A stretch of 64,000 nucleotides of DNA from Stenogyne calaminthoides (Eukaryota > Streptophyta > Magnoliopsida > Lamiales > Lamiaceae): assembly GCA_037126765.1 (NCBI GenBank), contig JBBCBC010000021.1:24755434-24819433 (forward strand). The letters are read 5' to 3'. The notes beneath the pieces are model-generated. The model saw nothing but the letters and a program-made list of their open reading frames with translations. It was not told the DNA's origin and made no database searches. The first letter of the stretch is position 1. Each line of letters begins with the position of its first letter. The translations under genes were made by a program, and so were the position numbers. This document shows, piece by piece, positions 46,757 to 59,548 of the stretch.

Positions 46757-49700
46757 TGTAGGTCCCGAACGGGTTTTAGTGAGGTGGAAGTTTAGAGGGG
46801 AGGGGTGAATAGAATTCCAAAACTTTTCATATAATCAGTTGTGATGGCAAGTTAGCTGATGTCGAGTGCGTGTGAGAATCAGTACAGACTGATATCCAAC
46901 CTACTGACCGCTGAAAAGCAGTGTCTATCAGTTTAATTGATTATGCGGAAGCTAAATTTTACCCATGTGAAAAACCAGTTTTAGTAAATCAGATTCTAAG
47001 GTTTCTGAATCAGATCAGATGACAAAGGTCAACCTGATCAGATCAGCTGCTTGATGCAAAACTAATCTCTTCTTAGAAAATGCATGTTTGTGTTGGGAAA
47101 AACGGGGTGCCCGGATCTATTCGAGGTGATTATTTAAATACATATTTAAATTAAACAGTTAATTACTAGCATGAATTAATCCTAAATTAATTCAACATAA
47201 TAATAAACAACATGCGTACACATAATTCACGCAAATCCTAAACATGCGGAACTAGGAGTTACAGAATTACTAACCTCTTGAAGAATCAAACGGATGAATC
47301 AACCCAAGAGCCTTCCCAAATATATCCCCAAAGTCCACGTGCGTTATCCGGTGGGAAGATTTCAACGAACAATTTTAATGGAGAGAAAATAAAATATTTT
47401 GCTACCACCTTTGTGGATTTCTAATATTTCCAACACATGGAATTGCAATTGGGAATGAAGAGCTCATCCCCTATTTATAGGGAGGAGGGGGGCAAAAATT
47501 AGGGCTTAGGAAATAAGGAAGAAAATCTTTTCTTGGTCTCCAAGAAATCTTGAATATATCTTCTATATTCTTTTCTCCTTTATTAAATTTTCCATAAAAA
47601 TCTCCTTCCCCTCTTCTACCTTATCTTTTTCGAAAAATACAATAATAAAGGAGTCAAGATTTGACTTCTTGAATTTATGGGATAATTATGTATTCCTACA
47701 ATAATTATCTCTTTCCATAATATCTACAAGAAAATCAAGACAATCTTTTCTTCCTTTCATAGACAATATTTTTGAAAATTATGACTTGGAAATATAGCAA
47801 GAATATTTTCTTATCTCTCTCATTAATTGGACTTTATTTTGGGCTATTTGGGGGGCCTTTTGGAGAATTAAGATTGGACCTCCAATGGACTATGAAGCTA
47901 TAATATTTTGGGCCAAATATTATTCAAGTCCATTAATATTAATTTACTCCACTATAAAATTAATATTGAACTATCCATCTTAACCCATATTACGATTTCA
48001 CATATAACATGGCTCCCGGTCATTATTTCCCGCGTTTAAGATTATTTTAGTCCATTAATTAATTAAGCCACTGAACAAGCTTTATATTAATTAATATCTT
48101 TGTCCTTGGAGTAAAGACAGCTGAACGTTATTATCCATGCCGGAAATAAATTTCCACTTGCAAGATTTGGCATGATAAAGGATATGAGTCCACCAAGGGG
48201 ACAAATCAAGCAAGACGTACTTGCACGCGATTCTCCGTATTAAATGTCAGCAATCGTCATGTAATTAATAATATTGCCCAAGATACAAGGTATCGAATCG
48301 CATTGACTCTCTTCCCATCATAAGTCAAAGCAATAGTTATTAATTTCACACGATCTTATTTAAGGGACGGAGATTAAGAAACAACGCACCACTGAGGTCT
48401 AATTCTTGTATATTCAGTACCGAAGAATTTGTCCTCCTGTAGGTCCTCATTCAGCGCACCTAAATGCGCTATTGTGATCCCTTGGTCAAGACAGGACAAT
48501 CTGGGTCTCACACTTCAACCGTTCATGATGGTTCGTTCATTTCCATCTGGGTTGTGAATTTGTACTTAATTACGAGGGCTGTTAATTTGATATTCAGTGA
48601 TCAGGTATCACCAAATTAACTACAACGTAATACGTACTGTCTTATTGAACGGGTTTGCAATAAACATATATAACATTCATTCATATTTAATGCAACAGTG
48701 ATTAAATATTTATTTCAGCAAATAAATAAGAAACTTCAGTTTGGTTATACAAAGTAAAAGCATACTTTTCAGTATAACCCCAACAGTTTGCTCATCAGAA
48801 AAGTGGCGTGCAGATAGTGTAAAGCAGGTAAGCACACAAGATTTATAGTGTTTGGACAACTTGTCTACGTCAACTCTTCCCTATCAGTAGGGGCATTCAC
48901 TTAATCAACTGGACCTAGTTTAATGTGTTAGTCCAACACAGTACAATAGATGTTTAAGGATTTCTCACTCAACAATCCCAGAAATCAAGACTAGAAACCT
49001 TAGCTTGAAATCTTGCTAAACAAACTTATCCTAACACTCGGTTTGGGGCAAGATTTGAATGGTTTCCAACTAGAAATCTATCCTAGTATTTAATAGCCTA
49101 AAGCTAAAGGATGAGATTTCTTGCTAAGAACATATGGGATGAACACTTATAATATTTGCTAGATCTTGGTGTTCTTTCGGAAATTGATTGTAGCTTGAGC
49201 TTGTGTATGATTTCCGTAACCTTACTCTGAAGGTTTGATTCCATATTTATAGGCACGAAATCGAACTAGCCGTTGGAGAGCAATTCGAATTTTTATCTTG
49301 CAGGGCTGACTAGATGTGCTTCAGAGGTGGCATGGCTAAATGCGTGCTTCGTCATCCTTTATAGCCGTTTTACTCTGAACCACCTTGTCTGGCAACATCA
49401 GTTCCGTATGTACGTGTCTCGCTCTCATTGGTTGTTAAGTACACTTATTCGACGCTTATTCACCAACTTAGGTTGACATTCTTCTTGTCTGATCGACATG
49501 TACGTCTTGGGTAAACAGTTGTGTGATACCTGATTAGTTCAGTCTGATCAGTCTACCTGGTTGAGTCTTCTGTTGTAAGTTGTCTTAGCTCAACTTACTG
49601 ACTCTTCTGGTGTTCTTCTGATGTAGGTCTTCAGGTCTTGTTATGAGTCAGTCTTCTGATCTTCAACTCTTCTGAGTCTGATCTTCTGATCTTCTTCAAG

Positions 49701-49877
49701 ACTTAACATATACATATTGAGTTCCCCCTCAATATATGACCTATTTATTACATCAGTTGTCTATACATCTCAGTTGGTCATCCTATTCTGATTTCTAATT
49801 CATTAGTCAGGTAACAGTTCTGACTGGTCCTATTACATCTGTTTTGGAACTTCCATCAAAACTATAAACTTCTCAAC
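46757..49877 (-). mobile_element. LTR of copia family A, split by a solo LTR (copy A3)
   Basis: Starts TGTAGGTCCCGAACGGG and continues like the LTRs of A1 to 47090, then resumes at 48786 and ends TATAAACTTCTCAAC. The polypurine-like sequence and internal start to its right show that it is the 3' LTR of a minus-strand element. The sequence at CAG/CTG sites is clean here (for example ATCAGTTGTGATGG), in contrast to A1. Confidence 0.8.
47091..48785 (-). mobile_element. Solo LTR of family C (copy C1)
   Basis: Starts TGTTGGGAAAAACGGGG, ends AGTATAACCCCAACA, and is flanked by GTTTG on both sides (47086-47090, 48786-48790). It is the reverse of the LTR at 53534-55352. The TATA-like CTATAAATAGGGG reads on the minus strand near 47470-47485. 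Confidence 0.9.
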
Positions 49878-50430
49878 CCTCTTTTTGATGGAACCAAAAC
49901 AATTAAACAGAAAAATAGGTAACTGAAATGTAAAGAACACAAATAACAATCAGAAGGACAATGAGACGTTGTCTTAAGATCAGAAAGGTAAAGCATTGTA
50001 TTAATGAAGATTTGACAGTTACAGTGATTAAGAAATATTATAAAGAGAAAGGAAAAAGAGTGTGGGCCCAAAAGTGACCGGAACAAGATGAGAGTTTCTA
50101 TCGCCCAAAAGTGACCATATAACCAAAAGGTACATCAAAAATCATGAAACTAGATGTTTAGCTAGCAGTAGTAGTTCCATCTAAGGAGGAATCTAAGGCA
50201 CCTTGTTTCTTCTTTTCCATTAATCGTGTGTTGTATTCATGTCTTCTCTTGTTATCTTCCGTTCGGGCCCTTTTAAGTTTTGCTTTGATGAGCTTGCCCA
50301 TGGCTTCTGATTAAATCGTATTTGTGCATGGTAGAGCGGTGACTATCTGATCTCTGATCTGGTCTTTTGATCATCTGGCCTTGAGGACATCTGATCTTTA
50401 GACTTCTGGTTTCTGGGGTCTTGCCCCCAA
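49878..50430 (-). mobile_element. Internal remnant of copia A3
   Basis: The minus-strand CCATCAAAAAGAGGG mirrors the polypurine tract of A1. The next 150 bp align with 18140-18300 (ATCAGAAGGACAATGAGACG against ATCAGAAGACAATGAGACTT). Similarity fades by about 50400, where the gypsy element's antisense promoter region begins. No primer-binding site or 5' LTR follows. Confidence 0.6.
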
Positions 50431-50821
50431 TTCATTTTATCTGGTCGTCGGCGGGCGACTTATCCATAGGTCGGGTTTATCCATGTCACAAAAATTGCCC
50501 CTCAAGTCAAGGTCTTGAGCTTCGCTTCTGGGCCTTTACTTGATTATTATTCTTTCGACTAGAGACCTCTCGACCTTGGGACTCGTTCTAGGCATGTCGT
50601 CATCCTCGAGTAGGCGAAAAGTCGCCTCGATTATATGAATCGGCGTGACAAACTGCCCTTAATTTCGCAAATTGACGTGACTATTTGACAGGAATGATGA
50701 CGCGGGGCGCCGCGAATCATTCCAATGGGAAGCCGCAGTGAGAACCACGTGCGGTTCCTGTGTGTTTCTTGTCGGGACGGGCCCAAGGTTTGGTTTAATT
50801 GCATTTTGGCCCTCCCTTTCT

Positions 50822-50831
50822 CTTATAAATA
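50822..50831 (+). promoter_or_regulatory. TATA box of the antisense gene in the gypsy element
   Basis: CTTATAAATAGCG, a strong plant TATA match, lies about 160 bp before the ATG at 50987 and is followed by a CT-rich start region. Confidence 0.6.
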
Positions 50832-51916
50832 GCGAGGGTTTTGTGGCATAAACCCTTCTTCATTCTCCTTTCTTGAGCACTCAAGGTTTTCTACAAGGAT
50901 TTCTGGCGAGAGTTAATTCAGCAAGAGTTTGTGACGAGAGTTAATTCAGGTAAATCTGTCAATCTTCCCTTCTCGAATTTCTTTCCATGACTACCAACCC
51001 TTCTACGACACCCACCGCCTCTCAACCAATGGTATTATCATCTTCCTCCGAGGACAAGGTCTTTCTATCTCAACACCACCGCCGCCATGGACCATCTTCC
51101 ACAACTGGTACTACAGGTGAAGTTTCTACAAATCTGGAGTCCTCCGATGCCCCTGGTGGTAATTAGGATGACGATGACAATGATGAGGAGGTCGACGACA
51201 CTTTTCTGGAGGAGCTGGATGAAATTACACATCTCTCTCCGGTGGACGCTAGTCTCATTCGTACCTTCAGGCCAGAGATGGAGAAGGCTGCGGAGTCCTC
51301 TGACCCGGCCCGTGACATTGAGGCTTATGAGGGTCTTTGATTATGAGGCCTATACAACACGGGGCCCCTATAAGCGACCTGAGCGTGAGTTCTGAAAGTC
51401 GGTCAAGTTGGACTTTGTGGCGTCTGACGAGAAGTTTCGATTGGTTTTGTCTGATCGATATGTATGCTCACTTCGTCGCCAATATAAGGTACCTAAAGAT
51501 GTACACTTCTACGGTGCAACCTCTGACGAAAGTACCGATCAGCCACCGCCGGGATCCGATTTCCATTGCACCCAGCCATTTATCACCTGCTCGCAGCATG
51601 GAATCAGAGCCTCACGCAGATCACGCCGGATGGGTGTAGTTATATTATCTCCACCATGACTGTGTTGGGCAAACCGGATTATATCGGATGCCCAACCCGG
51701 GCGAGCTTTCATAAGTGTTACATCCCATCCACCAGGCGGGTGGTTATAATGTCGTGTGACTTCGCAAAGGTCGAGAACTTGTGAGAGGGATCCCAAATAA
51801 GGTTGATGGGTGGTACCAAAAGTGGTGGTTTGTCGGAGGGGCGTGGGAGTTTGTAGATCCTGTAAACCCATTGGCCATACATGTCCCAACAAATTATGCA
51901 ATCTTAACCAAACATG

Positions 51917-51976
51917 GTAAGTTTTTTATCTTTATGCTTGAAGAAGTACTAATCTAATTCTCCTTTTATTTTGCAG
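51917..51976 (+). other. Intron 1 of the antisense gypsy ORF
   Basis: GTAAGTTTTT to TTTTGCAG, 60 bp. The flanks read as coding on both sides. Confidence 0.6.
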
Positions 51977-52137
51977 TGTTCCTGCCCCGACCTTCCGAGC
52001 TGTATTGGTATTACATCGAAGCTTTCAAACTGGTTCGAGATTTCCTCCAAGCCATCGAGACATCAATTCTCGAAATTCCAAGCTCCAGCGACTTCGGGCC
52101 GGATTGTACACATATCCCCGCCATCTCTACATTCCTT

Positions 52138-52219
52138 GTAAGTTTCAATCTTGCAATCATTTTTATTTATAGCGACTTGTGATTTGTGACTTACACATTT
52201 TTATAATGTTTTGTGGCAG
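52138..52219 (+). other. Intron 2 of the antisense gypsy ORF
   Basis: GTAAGTTTCA to TGTGGCAG, 82 bp. Confidence 0.55.
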
Positions 52220-52581
52220 CTCCCGACTTCCCAGTTTACCGACGCCAACCATCAGCTTCTGTGATGGCATCCCGGAAGAAATTTGTGCTCGGCACGATGA
52301 GACGAGCGTCGGGTACAAGCACTCCTCCCCCAGCACCGACTCACACTGGCCCTTCCAACGCCGATAAGGGGAATAAGAAAGTGTCGGAGTCTGCTCCGCT
52401 AGATACCAAACTTTCCCGAAAATAACCAAGGGAGGAGACTGGTTCTTATTAGTCCGAGATAAACCGGGGGACGTCGGAGGTCGCCGTCCCATGCAGCCTC
52501 ACAGCCAATACCTGCCCCTACTGGAGGTCATCGTCTGGAGGATAACTCCTGGATGGGTTGGGATGAGGAGTTGGTTAACGA

Positions 52582-52661
52582 GTAAGTCTTGTACTATTGT
52601 TTGAATTTTCTCGATTCTATCTTTTGTCATCTTTTTCTAATGACTTGAATTTTGTTCGCAG
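52582..52661 (+). other. Intron 3 of the antisense gypsy ORF
   Basis: GTAAGTCTTG to TTCGCAG, 80 bp. Confidence 0.55.
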
Positions 52662-53533
52662 CCCAGAGGTCACGCCGGCCAAGTTCTCCCCCGAAGTGCT
52701 GAGCTTCTTGCGGTCGAGTGGAATTCCTTTGGAAGGGCTTCCCGATGACTGTCCGAACTACTTGACCCTGGCCATTAGGCACATGCCTCGGTGCTGGACG
52801 AAAGAGGATCACGCCAGCGCCCAACGCTAGAAGGTCACGGGCAACCTGTATGTAGCTTTGGTCCATTCCCAGAAGACGACCTTGTATCTGGAGAGGGCGT
52901 GTGGCCAGTCGGAGGGTGAGCTCAGGAAGTTAGAGGAGGCTCGTCGGACGGTTGGCGAGCAAGCCAAATCGCTGCTCGCCACCTGTGACCTTCAAAAGAA
53001 GCTGGAGGTCTCCAACTCCCAACTGACCCAGAAGGCTTCTGAGATCGAGGGCTGACTGAAGGCTGTAGAGGACCTGCTCGAGGCGGAGAAGGCCAACTCC
53101 CAAGTGGCTGTTGCTCGGGTTGAGGGGGAACTGCCTCCAAGGCTGTGGAGGTCGAGGATAAGCTGGCCATCGAGGAGGTGTAATTCAAGCAGGTTGAGGA
53201 GCTGAACGCCAACTATGCTTATATCATGGCGGTTGCGGGGACCGTCCGAGTCTTCCGCCAGACGAATCCGACCAGCGACCTCTCCGGCGTGGTTGTGGAA
53301 TTGGCCGACTATGTCCACAACAATCCTCCTGACTCTGACATCCTATTGGAGATTAAAGATTTGGAAGATCTGGGTATTGACTTATCCTTCTTCCCCAACT
53401 AGAGCCGGATTGTGCTTCCCACCCCCGACCCCGATGAGACGCAACCGGGAACTCTTGATGTGGTTCCCGAGGCACATATTGATGAAGTCAGGTCTCAACT
53501 GGAGGTCGTAGGAAGGTCGGGCGTGGGCCCAAC

Positions 53534-55352
53534 TTTTGGGGTTATACTGGAAAGTATGCTTTTACTTTGTATAACCAAACTGAATTTCTGTCTTATTTAC
53601 TGAAATAAATTATTTATCACTGATGCTTTAAATATCATTGAATGTTACATATATTTACTGCATAACTGTTCAATAAATAGTACGTGTTACATTGTAGTTA
53701 ATTTAGTGATACCAGATCACATAAGATTAAATTAACAGTCCCTTGTAACTAAAAGTATGCTATTCACGACCTAGATGGAAATGAACAATCCATCGTGAAA
53801 GGTTGAAGTGTAAGGCTCAGATTGGCTTATCTTAACCAAGATATTACACTAGTGCATGACTGATGCACTGAATAGGACCTACAGGACGATAAATTCTTCA
53901 GCACTGAACTAGGAAGAATTAAACCTCAGTGGTTCGTTATTTCTTAATCTTCGTCCCTTAAATAGGATCGTGTGTGGTTAGTAATTATTGCTTTGACTTA
54001 TGATGGGTAGAGAATCAATGAGATTCAATACTTTATATCCTGGGCAATATTATTGGTCACATGCGATTGCTAAGATTTAGTACGAAGAATCGTGTGCAAG
54101 TACGCTTGTTCGATTTTCCCCCTTGGGAGGTTCATAAGATTTATCATACCAAATCTTGCAAGTGGAACCAGTTTTCGGTATGGATAATAATGTTGAACCG
54201 TTCCTTAACCAAGGACAAAAGATATTAATTAATGGAAAGCTATTTCAGTGGCTTGAATTAATTAATGGGCTAGATAATCTTAAACACGAGAAATAATAAC
54301 CGGGAGCCATATTAACAGTAATATGAGTTAAGATGGATAATGCAATATTAATTATGTAGTGATATTAATTAATATTTATGGGCTTGAATAATATTGGGGC
54401 TCAATATTGATAATTCAAGATCCATTGGAAGGTCCAATCTTAGTTCTCCTAAAGGCCCCTCAAGTAGCCCAAACATAAAGTCCAATAACTGAAAAAGGTG
54501 TTTAAAAATAAAATAAATTTTTGTTGCCTAATTTTCCTATTTTTCAAAAATAATAAATAAAAGAGGGAGAAATATTTTCTTTGAATTTTGTTATGGAATG
54601 AAGATAAGTATTCTTGGAATACAAGATTATCTCATTAAATTCAAGAAATCTCCCACTTGGTTATTTATTTTGAAATTTTCGAAAATTTTGAAGAAATAAG
54701 GGAAAGAAAAATTTTCTTGATTTTCTTGAAAAGATATTATGGAAGATATGTATTCTTGCAATACAAGTATATCTCATAAATTCAAGAAGATCCAAATCTT
54801 GGAATCTTTATCCTTGTTTTTCGAAAATAACCATAACAAGAGAAGGTGGGATTTTTATGGAATATTTTAATTATGGAGAAAAGAATATATGTGATATATT
54901 CAAGATTTCTTGGAGATCAAGAAAGAGATTTTCTCCCCCTATTCCATGATGAAAAAATCGGCCACCACCTGATCTATAAATAGGGGATGATTTCTTCATC
55001 CACAACAACAATTCCATGTGTTGGAAAAATTAGAAATCCACAAAGGTGGTGCAACAAATAATTTATTTTTCCTTTTGTTAATTGTTCGCGAGTTTCCTTC
55101 CACCGAATTGACGAGCAAGGGCTAGGGAATACTTGGGAAGGCTTTTTGGTGTGTTCTTATCAACCGAGTCCATTGCCATTCCAAACAGGTTAGTTCACGT
55201 AAACCCATAGCAATTCCGCATGCGTAGGATTTATGTGAACTGTTTATATGCATGATTTGCTATTGAATTATTATTTGAATTAATATAAGATTAATTCAAA
55301 CTAGTAATAATTGTTAGAATTAAATTTGTATTTAAATATTCATCCCCCAACA
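53534..55352 (+). mobile_element. Solo LTR of family C (copy C2)
   Basis: Starts TTTTGGGGTTATACTGG (TG mutated to TT) and ends CATCCCCCAACA. Flanks CCAAC (53529-53533) and CCAGC (55353-55357) match at four of five bases. CTATAAATAGGGG near 54974 is a good TATA box in + orientation. It is the inverted relative of the LTR at 47091-48785 and lies in the antisense ORF. Confidence 0.85.
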
Positions 55353-55689
55353 CCAGCGGGAGAGGAGGCTATTCCTGGCCTCTAAAGGAGGTGTTTACCA
55401 CCCCAAGACTAAGGAGACAACAACGGTGTATGAATCCATGCTCAGTGTTATTCAGCAACATGAACCTCATCCCCGTCAATACTTTTGATCAGCAAATGGA
55501 GATGATGGTCTTGTTGATGATGTTGGTGTTGCTATTGAGTTTGAGGGGCTGGTATCTTTTGAAGTCGGGGTCTATCCAGAAGTCGTAGGAGAGTCGAGCA
55601 ATAGCAAACAGATGGTAGTGCCTAAGGATTTATATCTTGGTGTAATCTTTGATTTACGTTGGCTTTAGGCCGCTTGATGTAATCGGCCT

Positions 55690-56089
55690 TCGGGCTTTCT
55701 CATGTACATGTCATCGGGCCTTTGTCATTAATGAAATCATTTCTTTTTCCTTCCTTTATTGTGCCGACCTGATTTCCTTATTTTTACTTTAGAATTGCAT
55801 TCGTTCTTATCGTCTTATTGTCATTGTGATATAATTGAACTTGTTCTTGCCGTCTTATTTGTATGCGACTTATTAATGAACTTTGCTTAGTCGTCTTATA
55901 AAGCCAGGGGAGGACCACTGGCGATCTCGTTGCTAGTATGTCGAAAGTTGTACTTCAGGAGGTCGATGTTTACTCATGCTACCTCCCTCTGTTTAAACAC
56001 ATAGGAATTTTGAAAAGAAAGATAACATTTTATTTAACTTGGCTAAATTAGTACAAAGGTGTGACTTCTAACCTATTGATAATACTTCT
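55690..56089. other. Tail-to-tail spacer between the antisense ORF and pol
   Basis: Holds a candidate poly(A) region of the plus-strand gene (TCATTAATGAAATCAT near 55722-55737) and otherwise no frame. Confidence 0.45.
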
Positions 56090-57130
56090 TTAGGTGAGCC
56101 GCATTCCATGGGTACTAAGCCTTTGTGCCATCTGGACTTTCGAGCTTGTAGGCTCCATTTGGTAGGATTCTTGATATCTTGAATGGACCTTCCCAATTCG
56201 GGCCAGAAGTCCCTTTTGGCACACCGAGTACTTTCTTTAGTACCATGTCTCCTTCTTTGAATTTTTGAAGTCGTACTTTAGAATTGTAATACTTCTCTGA
56301 TTGCTATTTGTATCTCGCATTTCTCTTATTGACCTCTAGCCTTTTTTCTTCAAGTAGATCTAGATTTCTGGCAAGAGCCTCGTCGTTATGATCGATCGCG
56401 ACTTGTGACGTCCGGAGGTTTGGGAAATTGACCTTTGAAGGTAAGACCACCTCGGTTTCGAAAGCTAGGGAGTAAGGAGTCTCCCCAGTTGAATTTCAAC
56501 AAGTCGATCTGTATGACCATAAGTCATCTGGCAGCTCGCTGACCCATCTTCTTTTTCCTCCCTCAATCTTCGTCTTTAAGTTGTGCTTGATAATCTTGTC
56601 CGTTTGATTGGGGGTGGTACGGAGTGGAAAAGAGCTTAGTGATTTTTCAATTTCGGAAAAAAATGTCGACTTTGAGTCCATCAAACTGCTTCCCAATATC
56701 AGATATGATAGCCTGGGGCAGGCCGAATATGTAGATGATGTTTCGCCATATGAATCTGATGACATGATCTTTGTATATGGTTGCCAGAGCCTCTGCCTCA
56801 GCCCTATTTGTGAAGTAATCCACAACGACTAGGGCATACTTGACCGAGCCCAGAGCCGTTGGGAGTGGCCCAATGATATCTATCCCCCACTTTGCAACAG
56901 GATGTTGGTAAGCTTTAATGGAGCAACCTTAATTGTTGGTGCAAAGATTTGACATCTATGACATCTTCGGGTGAATATGATGGCATCCGCCCTTAAAGTC
57001 GGCCAAAAGTAGCCTTGTCTTGTAGCTTTGTGAGCCAATGATTGTCCCCCAGCGTGGTTTTCGCCCACACCTTCGTGTATCTCCCTCAGGATGGCTTGCC
57101 CCTGTTCTGGTGTGATACATCTGAGAAGTG
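56090..57130 (-). pseudogene. Gypsy integrase and pol C-terminus, broken
   Basis: The zinc-binding part at 57068-56880 reads HKATRQGYFWPTLRADAIIF followed by RRCHRCQIFAPT, the H2C2 site of gypsy integrases. The core at 56825-56496 is out of frame in its first part but shows LRTTPNQTDKIIKH and RRWVSELPDDLWSYRST. The pol tail at 56460-56100 can be read as NARYKQQSEKYYNSKVR and VLKKVLGVPKGTSGPNWEGP. The latter is the conserved GPY/F-like end; no chromodomain is seen, as expected for Tat. Confidence 0.75.
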
Positions 57131-57414
57131 GTGTGCTGAAGCCTCGTTTGTATAGGTTTTCGTTGATGAGAGTATACTCGCGGCTCTCAATTGCAATTGT
57201 CGAGCTTTTATTCTATCTTGTGGCAGATCGCCACTCTTCAAATACTCGATGATGGGTGTCATCCAGTTTTCTTCAGGAGTTGGAGTATTTGGGATGCGGC
57301 CAGTGTGTTAATACTGGAGGGGTGGGAGAGTCTTGTGATGGTGACGTCCTTCATCTCTGTTGGTCCCTCTGAAGTCGCTAGTCGTACTAAAACATCAGCT
57401 TGCGAATTTAGATC

Positions 57415-58050
57415 TCACGGGATTAGTTTCACATGCACTTGCTCGAATTTTTGACATAATTTCTTCACGACTTCTTGGTAAGTCGTCATTCTGTCATCTC
57501 GAGCTTCATATTCCCCCGAGACTTGATAAGCTACGAGTTGAGAGTCTGTGTGTACTTGAGGTCTCTTGACGCCCATTGCCGCGGACATCTCCAAGCCACT
57601 GATGAGTGCCTTGTATTCGGCCTCGTTGTTTATCTCTAGGCAATCGAAAGTTATGGCATTCTGAAAAGAAGAGCCCTCTGGAATGACCAGGACTACCCCT
57701 GCACCTGATTTGTGAGAGGTCGTTGAGCCATCTATGAACAATTGCCGTGGCGGGCTGGACGAGCTGCTGGCCTCTGACGGGAAGGTCAGTTCGACTATGA
57801 AGTCTTCCAACACTTGAGCTTTGATTGTCGGGCGAGGTGCGTATGTTACCCCGTAATGCCCGACCTCAATGGTCCATTTAAGGCATCGACCTATTGTATC
57901 AGGTTGGAGGAGCACGTTCCTTAGAGGTAAGGAAGTGAGGACTTCAATCTGATGGTCGAGGAAATACGGCCTCAATTTTCTGACGCTCATGAATAAAGTG
58001 TATGCTAACTTTTCCAGAAGTGGATACCGTTGTTCTGTTTCATTCAACAT
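57415..58050 (-). CDS. Gypsy RNase H region (two RNase H-like domains)
   Basis: A 211-residue frame, the longest of the element's pol pieces. MLNETEQRYPLLEKLAYTLF is the end of the first, gypsy-type RNase H. FIDGSTTSHKSGAGVVLVIP, CLEINNEAEYKALISGLEMS and QVHTDSQLVAYQVSGEYEAR follow and provide the D-E-D set of a second, cellular-type RNase H. A second RNase H is characteristic of Tat elements. The frame is separated from the reverse transcriptase by stops at 58050-58250. Confidence 0.8.
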   Translation of the reverse strand: MLNETEQRYPLLEKLAYTLFMSVRKLRPYFLDHQIEVLTSLPLRNVLLQPDTIGRCLKWTIEVGHYGVTYAPRPTIKAQVLEDFIVELTFPSEASSSSSPPRQLFIDGSTTSHKSGAGVVLVIPEGSSFQNAITFDCLEINNEAEYKALISGLEMSAAMGVKRPQVHTDSQLVAYQVSGEYEARDDRMTTYQEVVKKLCQKFEQVHVKLIP

Positions 58051-58867
58051 CTAGCTGATGAAGTAAATTGAAAGTGAATCTAACCTTCAGCCCGGACAAG
58101 TACTTCGCTTAATGCGGTTTCTGAAGCCGCTAGATATAAGAACAGTTTTTCCCCCAGAACAGGTTTTGATATGATGCTCTCGTCTGCCAGATAAGCTTTG
58201 ATCTTGTTGAAAGTCTCCCGACTTTCTGGAGTCCACTCAAATTTCAACTTCTTTCAGATTGTGTCGAAGAGTGGTTTGCATTTATCCCCCATTCGAGAGA
58301 TAACCCTGTTCAGAGCAGCTAGGCAACCTGTGAGTTTCTTAACCTCCTTCACAGTTCTTGGGGCTCCCTTGTCCAGAATAACCTTAATTTTTGTTGAATT
58401 CGCCTCTATCCCCCGCTTGCTGACCAGATATCCCAGGAACTTCCCTGACTCTACCCCAAAATTGCATTTTTTGGGGTTGAGCCTCATGTTGAACTTCCTC
58501 ATGATTTTGAAAGCTTGGGCAAGGTGGGTGAGGCGATCTTCCTTTTTCAAACTCTTGACGACTATGTCGTCCACATAAACTTATACATATTTACCGATTT
58601 GATCTGCAAACATGTTGGGATATTTTAGTTTTGATTATTTATGCCTAAACATTATGTAATTATCAACTTGTATTATTTAAGTTCATTTTTACAGGTAACA
58701 AGTTGAGGGGGAACTGATCTGAAGTCTCCTGAAGAAAATAGGTCAGAGGTCAAAATGGCCTGAGTGAAAATAGGCCTGAAGACAAGTGGCCTGAATGGAA
58801 ACTTGGCCTGAGGAAAAGTCGTCTGAATGGAAGAAGGCTGAGTCCAAGATCGCTGAACGTCAGATGG

Positions 58868-59035
58868 CCTGAATGTTGAAATCCTGAATGCTGAAATGCT
58901 GATTGCTGGAATCCTGAATTACTGGAATCCTGAATCCTGAATGCTGGAATCCTGAGTGCTGGAATCCTGAGTGCTGTGTGCTAAGTGCTGAGTCCTGAGT
59001 GCTGAATGCTGAATGCTGATTCCTGGATACTGATT
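58868..59035. repeat. Short tandem repeat CCTGAATGCTGGAAT in LTR D2
   Basis: About ten degenerate units of 10-15 bp built from CTGAATGCTG and CTGGAATCCTGA. Confidence 0.85.
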
Positions 59036-59457
59036 TCAGAAGGCCTGAATGCTGGCGTGGACCAATCAGAGGAGGTCAAAAAGTCTGCCAAAAAGCTGCA
59101 GAAATTACAGAATAGTATGGATTTGAATGTGACTTTCACCAACGGTAACATTCAAATCCACACTATAAATACAAGCTCTTCCATCATATTAAGTGTGGAA
59201 AAATGCTATCAAACCAAGAGCCATATCTTCAAGTATGTCCACCATAGAACACAAATCTGTAGATATCCAAAATATATTCAAGAGTGTTCTAAACCCAATC
59301 TAAGCCACACATGATATATCCTAAGCTTAGAGAGATTTTCCCAACCTTAGCATAAAGGCTAAACAATTGTAAAGGAAAATCTCAACCTAGTTGGAGACAA
59401 CACCAAACTCAAACCCCATTCTTGAGAGAGAAGTAGTGGTTAAGTGAGGTAGTTGAA

Positions 59458-59548
59458 GAGGCAATCCCGTGGAGGGTGATAAGTCCAGAGGCAAACCCGT
59501 GAGGGTGATAAGTCCAGTTTAGAGGCGAACCCGTGAGGGTGATAAGTC
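59458..59548. repeat. Repeat GAGGC-ACCCGTG-GGGTGATAAGTC in LTR D2
   Basis: Three units (near 59458, 59490 and 59520) of about 32 bp with small changes. Related units occur in D1 in reverse orientation. Confidence 0.8.

Larger units (their letters stand above)
50987..55670 (+). pseudogene. Antisense ORF of the gypsy element, putative gypsy-type transposon protein, spliced, broken
   Basis: ATG at 50987 opens MTTNPSTTPTASQPMVLSSS. After an acidic stretch come SVKLDFVASDEKFRLVLSDR and a run ending KVDGWYQKWWFVGGAWEFVD (read across frame changes), the pattern of the plant 'putative gypsy type transposon' domain. A glutamate-rich coiled coil follows (52858-53180). Three GT-AG introns are evident: 51917-51976, 52138-52219 and 52582-52661. 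In-frame stops occur near 51164 and 51340, and the solo LTR at 53534-55352 splits the 3' part. A TAATGAAAT signal near 55724 could end the transcript. Antisense ORFs between pol and the 3' LTR are known for the Tat lineage; their function is unknown. Confidence 0.65.
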
